Position numbers and translations under genes: made by a program
Part shown: positions 61,002 through 64,000 of the stretch, piece after piece
Layout of the letters: each line of letters starts with the position of its first letter
Numbering within the stretch: the first letter of the stretch is position 1
Assembly: GCA_008692225.1 (NCBI GenBank)
Contig: VICG01000015.1
Location: forward strand, 637,001-701,000
Reading direction: 5' to 3'
DNA from: Monilinia fructicola
Lineage: Eukaryota; Ascomycota; Leotiomycetes; Helotiales; Sclerotiniaceae
Length of the DNA: 64,000 nt
The notes under the pieces: generated by a model
Told to the model about the DNA's origin: nothing
What the model saw: the letters and a program-made list of their open reading frames with translations, nothing else
The model's database searches: none

Positions 61002-61610
61002 ATGGATGTTAAATATACTACCCTTGATCCTCTCTCAGATTGGCGGGATATCACAAAGTTACTAAAGCAATATGAAGTATGTATTTCCTGATTCTCTATA
61101 ATCTACCAGCACGGTATCTGATGAATCTATCAGCCTTCCCAAAAGTCCATCAGCTGCCATCCACAACAGCCAGATGTTCTCAATGTTACGACTTCCAGAA
61201 TCATAGAATCATCTCAACTTTTCTGCTGTCATGCAAATCTCTTCATCAGATTTGACAGTCCTTGGTTTCCATTTCTATGCGCAATGACCCAAGGAAAGAT
61301 TCTTCATGAACCACCTCATGCTCTCGAAAGTCTTGGACCGCTTATGCGCCAAACAGACTTCATCATTCGAGTAGAAACTCCATTCATTGTTGTGTTTTTA
61401 GTCCAATCATTGGATAAACATGGTAGTGTTATATTTGTCGAGATTGACCGACAATCCCGCTGGGGATTTGCGGAGGACTTACCAGAATGGCTTCAGGGAA
61501 TCTTTGTTGCTGCTACTGGAGAGTTCTTGGAGTGGAAGTGTGGGAATCACGACAAAAGTTTCAGATGTACTGTTTTCTTGAGGAAAGCTGTGGGTTTGGC
61601 TTGGTGGTAA
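61002..61610 (+). CDS. Small hypothetical protein, two exons
   Basis: Unrecognised. Exons 61002-61076 and 61134-61610, a 57-base GTATGT...CAG intron at phase 0; 183 residues, frame intact. Starts MDVKYTTLDPLSDWRDITKL. The middle has FCCHANLFIRFDSPWFPFL, the later part alternating strands (DFIIRVETPFIVVFLVQSL, GSVIFVEIDRQSRWGF), then LPEWLQGIFVAATGEFLEW and a final Cys pair region. No signal peptide; mixed alpha/beta, soluble by appearance. The exon-2 reading is open upstream of its own first ATG, which is what the spliced model explains. Function unknown. Confidence 0.7.
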
Positions 61611-62799
61611 CGACTTAGGGTGCATCGTGGGAAGGGTGATATGGTGAAAGGTATTCTCATGGGTGGCACATAATTTTAAGCAACCATGGAGAACTTCCAG
61701 GGAATCAAGATAATTCTATATCAAGGACTTCACCTAAATATTCAGGCATCTCTTCTGTATCTTCTGCCTCTTCTGGCACATTCCGGTAATCTCTATTGCT
61801 TTCACTTCTACTTCCAAGGTTACTCTACTATTTTCACTTGATTACTAGTATAAAGTAAAACGCCTGTATTATCAATATCGAATGTCCAAGCAGGGGCTAC
61901 CAAGGAAGCAATTACGTTTCTTGAAAGGACGAAAACATTTACCTAATATTGAGGCATTTTTAGAGGGCTGATACCCAATAAACAAGGCACGGAGAGGTGA
62001 GGGGGGTGATAGGAGTGCTGGGGTAAGTTGATTCTTGTTATTGGAAAAGAGGAGTCAACCTTGGAAGGGCAGCAAACTGAAAGAAAGGACGAGATAGCGG
62101 AATACCTATCACAAGTCACCAACAGAAACTCCGCCACTCCTTATATTCACTTGATCACAACTAAAAATTCCAAGGTTACCTATTTAGTAACCCATTACGT
62201 CTCCTCCCCAAAAAGGCATCCACCGATCAGTACAATATTTACCAATGAAAATGAGCACGTTTGTGGATACTCATAAGATGTTTTTTCGAGAGCCTCATCC
62301 TTCTGCAGAGTCTTGCATGCTTTGAGCTTCCAGAAGTCTGAGTTTGATGTCAACTTTCTCATTCTCAGATTTCTCAAAAATTGTCTGGTCTTTTTCATTG
62401 TGTTTAGGAGACTGGTGTTTACCTTCCCTCAAAGTATCCAGTCTCCTAGACGTCTCAAACATACTATAGACATTGATCTAGACAACCAAGATAAAGACTT
62501 TCTCATGAAGAGTCTTTCATCCCATATGAGGATCCAAAGCTCGGGCATTCTAAACCAAGGAAATGTTCGGCAGGAGCTGTATTGTGGATATGTCAAAACT
62601 GGTTTGACATTGGAACTGGGGACATCTCGACGATTCACTCTGGGGGGCGGTGCAGCCTGCCTGCCTTCAAGATATCGCTTATTCTAAGCGACCGACCATA
62701 TCCCAAGATGCCTTCAAAGGGACTTTGCTTCTCTTTTCTTATTGTAACAACCACAATCAATAACAATAAGAACATTACAATATTCAATTATCAACAACA
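61611..62799. other. Intergenic, no gene recognised
   Basis: Normal composition; short open readings without features. 62745-62799 (caataacaataag..., tcaacaacaatg) looks like an A/C-rich leader immediately before the next start codon. Confidence 0.4.
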
Positions 62800-64000
62800 A
62801 TGTCATCAAATACTTTCCAGACAACTGATTCGGCAAATGATCAAGGGGTATATGATCACCATGCTGATGATTTTCCCATTCTCCATACCTCCACTTCTAC
62901 CACTTTCGTTGATTCCAACTTTACCTCATCTTTTGACCATGAGTTCAAGGACCTTGATCATGACCTTGGACAGTCAGACAACTTGATTGATCCTGACCTC
63001 ATGGAGACCAGCGTCAATCATCCATCCCCACCTCCAGCTTTCAATGATTCCTATGATTTAGGCATTGATCCTCCCTTGGCTCTCGAATCAACTCTTCTAA
63101 AGCCACCCTTACAATCATTTGGACCAAAGTATGTCCGAGTCAACCCGCAATCCCCTTTCCCACCTTTCTCGGTTTCAAAGGCCACCCGTCAGCATCATCA
63201 GCATCATGCCGGCGCCTCTACATCCGCCCAAGCAGAAAATCCTAATGCTCGAACCAAGGCCAACAAACCAACCGCAAAGGTGAATTTTGTTGATCCAATG
63301 CATCCACATGCTCACCTTGCGTACAAGGCCATTTTCTGTTGCCAAATTCCCGTTTGTACTCACAATGCAGACAAGAACTACAAACACGCCCCTCATCGAT
63401 TTCATCAAGCACTACTCCAAGCCCACTGTCGCCGCCCCATTGTATGATCTCAAGACATCGATCGTACCTCAGGCCGATAACCCTGACCTTCGTACCCCCA
63501 TGCTTGTTTACACCGATGCTAGGATCTACAAGATTGAAAAGCTGGGACAAAATCCAATCCTTCGCCTTTTCGTTTGCGACGTCAACCATGAAAAGAAGTA
63601 TTGGGAACTTTTGCGTGGGGGCGCAGTTGATCAAATGGGATGGATTGATCTACTGATCAACAAGCCCGTTGATGCTGGTAAGTCCAGCACTTGGAAGTGC
63701 CAAAACCATGGGGCTATCTGGCAAGTTAGCATCTTGGATAAGTTGTTCGAAGACCCCAATGACAATGGCGCCGCTTCAAACTTGAGTACTCCAACGATGG
63801 GAACTGGTTTCGATAGCGGTTACATGAGTTCCTCCGCTCGTGCTAGTGTCTCCCATCGAAATGGACCGTCAGTTGATTCTGACACCTTCTCTGTGATCGA
63901 GGAGGAACAAAGCTCTGATCAGGACCACAATCAGGTCGATGATCAATTCGCCGAAGACCCATTGAATAACGATGCTATCAATGATGCAATCTGGTATGCT
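62800..64000 (+). CDS. Unknown protein, right end outside window (one frame break)
   Basis: Starts ATG at 62800 (MSSNTFQTTDSANDQG) and is open at the right edge, at least 400 codons. The N-terminal about 150 residues are low-complexity, rich in Asp, Ser, Pro and His (SVNHPSPPPAFNDSYD, QHHQHHAGAST). Then a denser part: FVDPMHPHAHLAYKAIFCC, IDFIKHYSKPTVAAPLYDL, RTPMLVYTDARIYKIEKL, LRLFVCDVNHEKKYWELL, MGWIDLLINKP, WKCQNHGAIWQVSILDKLF. The frame changes near 63382-63384: one A too many in caaac converts NADKNYNTPLIDF to a reading that stops at 63447. No family recognised. Domain order (disordered acidic N-terminus, then a compact domain) would fit a nuclear regulator, but that is speculation. Confidence 0.7.

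Overview
The window looks like nuclear DNA of a filamentous ascomycete. Genes carry short spliceosomal introns (about 44-60 bases, GTRNGT...AG), and fungal orthologues are recognisable (mitochondrial N-acetylglutamate synthase, ARV1, V-ATPase subunit e, class 2 DHODH, a BAR-domain protein). Gene-dense DNA of ordinary composition is interrupted by a very AT-rich block whose repeat pairs differ almost only by C>T/G>A, the signature of RIP (repeat-induced point mutation). From remembered protein similarity I would guess Leotiomycetes (Botrytis/Sclerotinia relatives), but this is inference. I see no prokaryotic, tRNA, rRNA or CRISPR feature.

Layout. 1-325: 5' end of a BAR-domain gene (minus, runs off the left edge). 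540-1400: AT-rich remnant. 1942-4304: N-acetylglutamate synthase (minus). 4733-13375: a RIP-degraded LTR retrotransposon with a 5-bp target duplication, followed by a small two-LTR element (13434-14002) and a TA-flanked inverted-repeat element (14416-14669). 15218-18624: 6PGDH/HIBADH-like dehydrogenase (plus), V-ATPase subunit e (plus), ARV1 (minus). 18625-21498: no confident gene. 21499-24915: DJ-1/PfpI-like protein (minus), GFA/CENP-V-like protein (plus), enoyl-CoA hydratase (minus). 25601-26453: a long fold-back element with TA duplication. 29040-31750: Kelch-type transmembrane protein (minus). 35925-43273: a 23-exon Thr/Ser/Pro-rich GPI-anchored wall protein built from micro-exons and tandem repeats (plus). 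44999-46591: dihydroorotate dehydrogenase (minus). 47867-49072: unknown gene. 52327-54181: SRPK-like kinase. 58702-60101: unknown, interrupted coding region. 61002-61610: small unknown gene. 62800-end: unknown gene, cut by the right edge.

Sequence-wide oddity. Six genes contain single-base frame breaks, fifteen in all, and every one can be explained by one base too many or too few in a mononucleotide run (12 extra, 3 missing). Once these are allowed for, exon phases add up exactly. This points to homopolymer errors in the read or assembly rather than mass pseudogenisation. Nine complete gene models are free of such breaks, and so is the partial BAR-domain gene at the left edge.

The genes do not form one pathway. 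Arginine (NAGS) and pyrimidine (DHODH) biosynthesis, membrane/vacuole housekeeping (ARV1, V-ATPase e, BAR protein), small-molecule enzymes (DJ-1, GFA, ECH, dehydrogenase) and a cell-surface adhesin-like protein are interspersed as is usual in fungal genomes. The most unusual locus is the micro-exon array of the wall protein.
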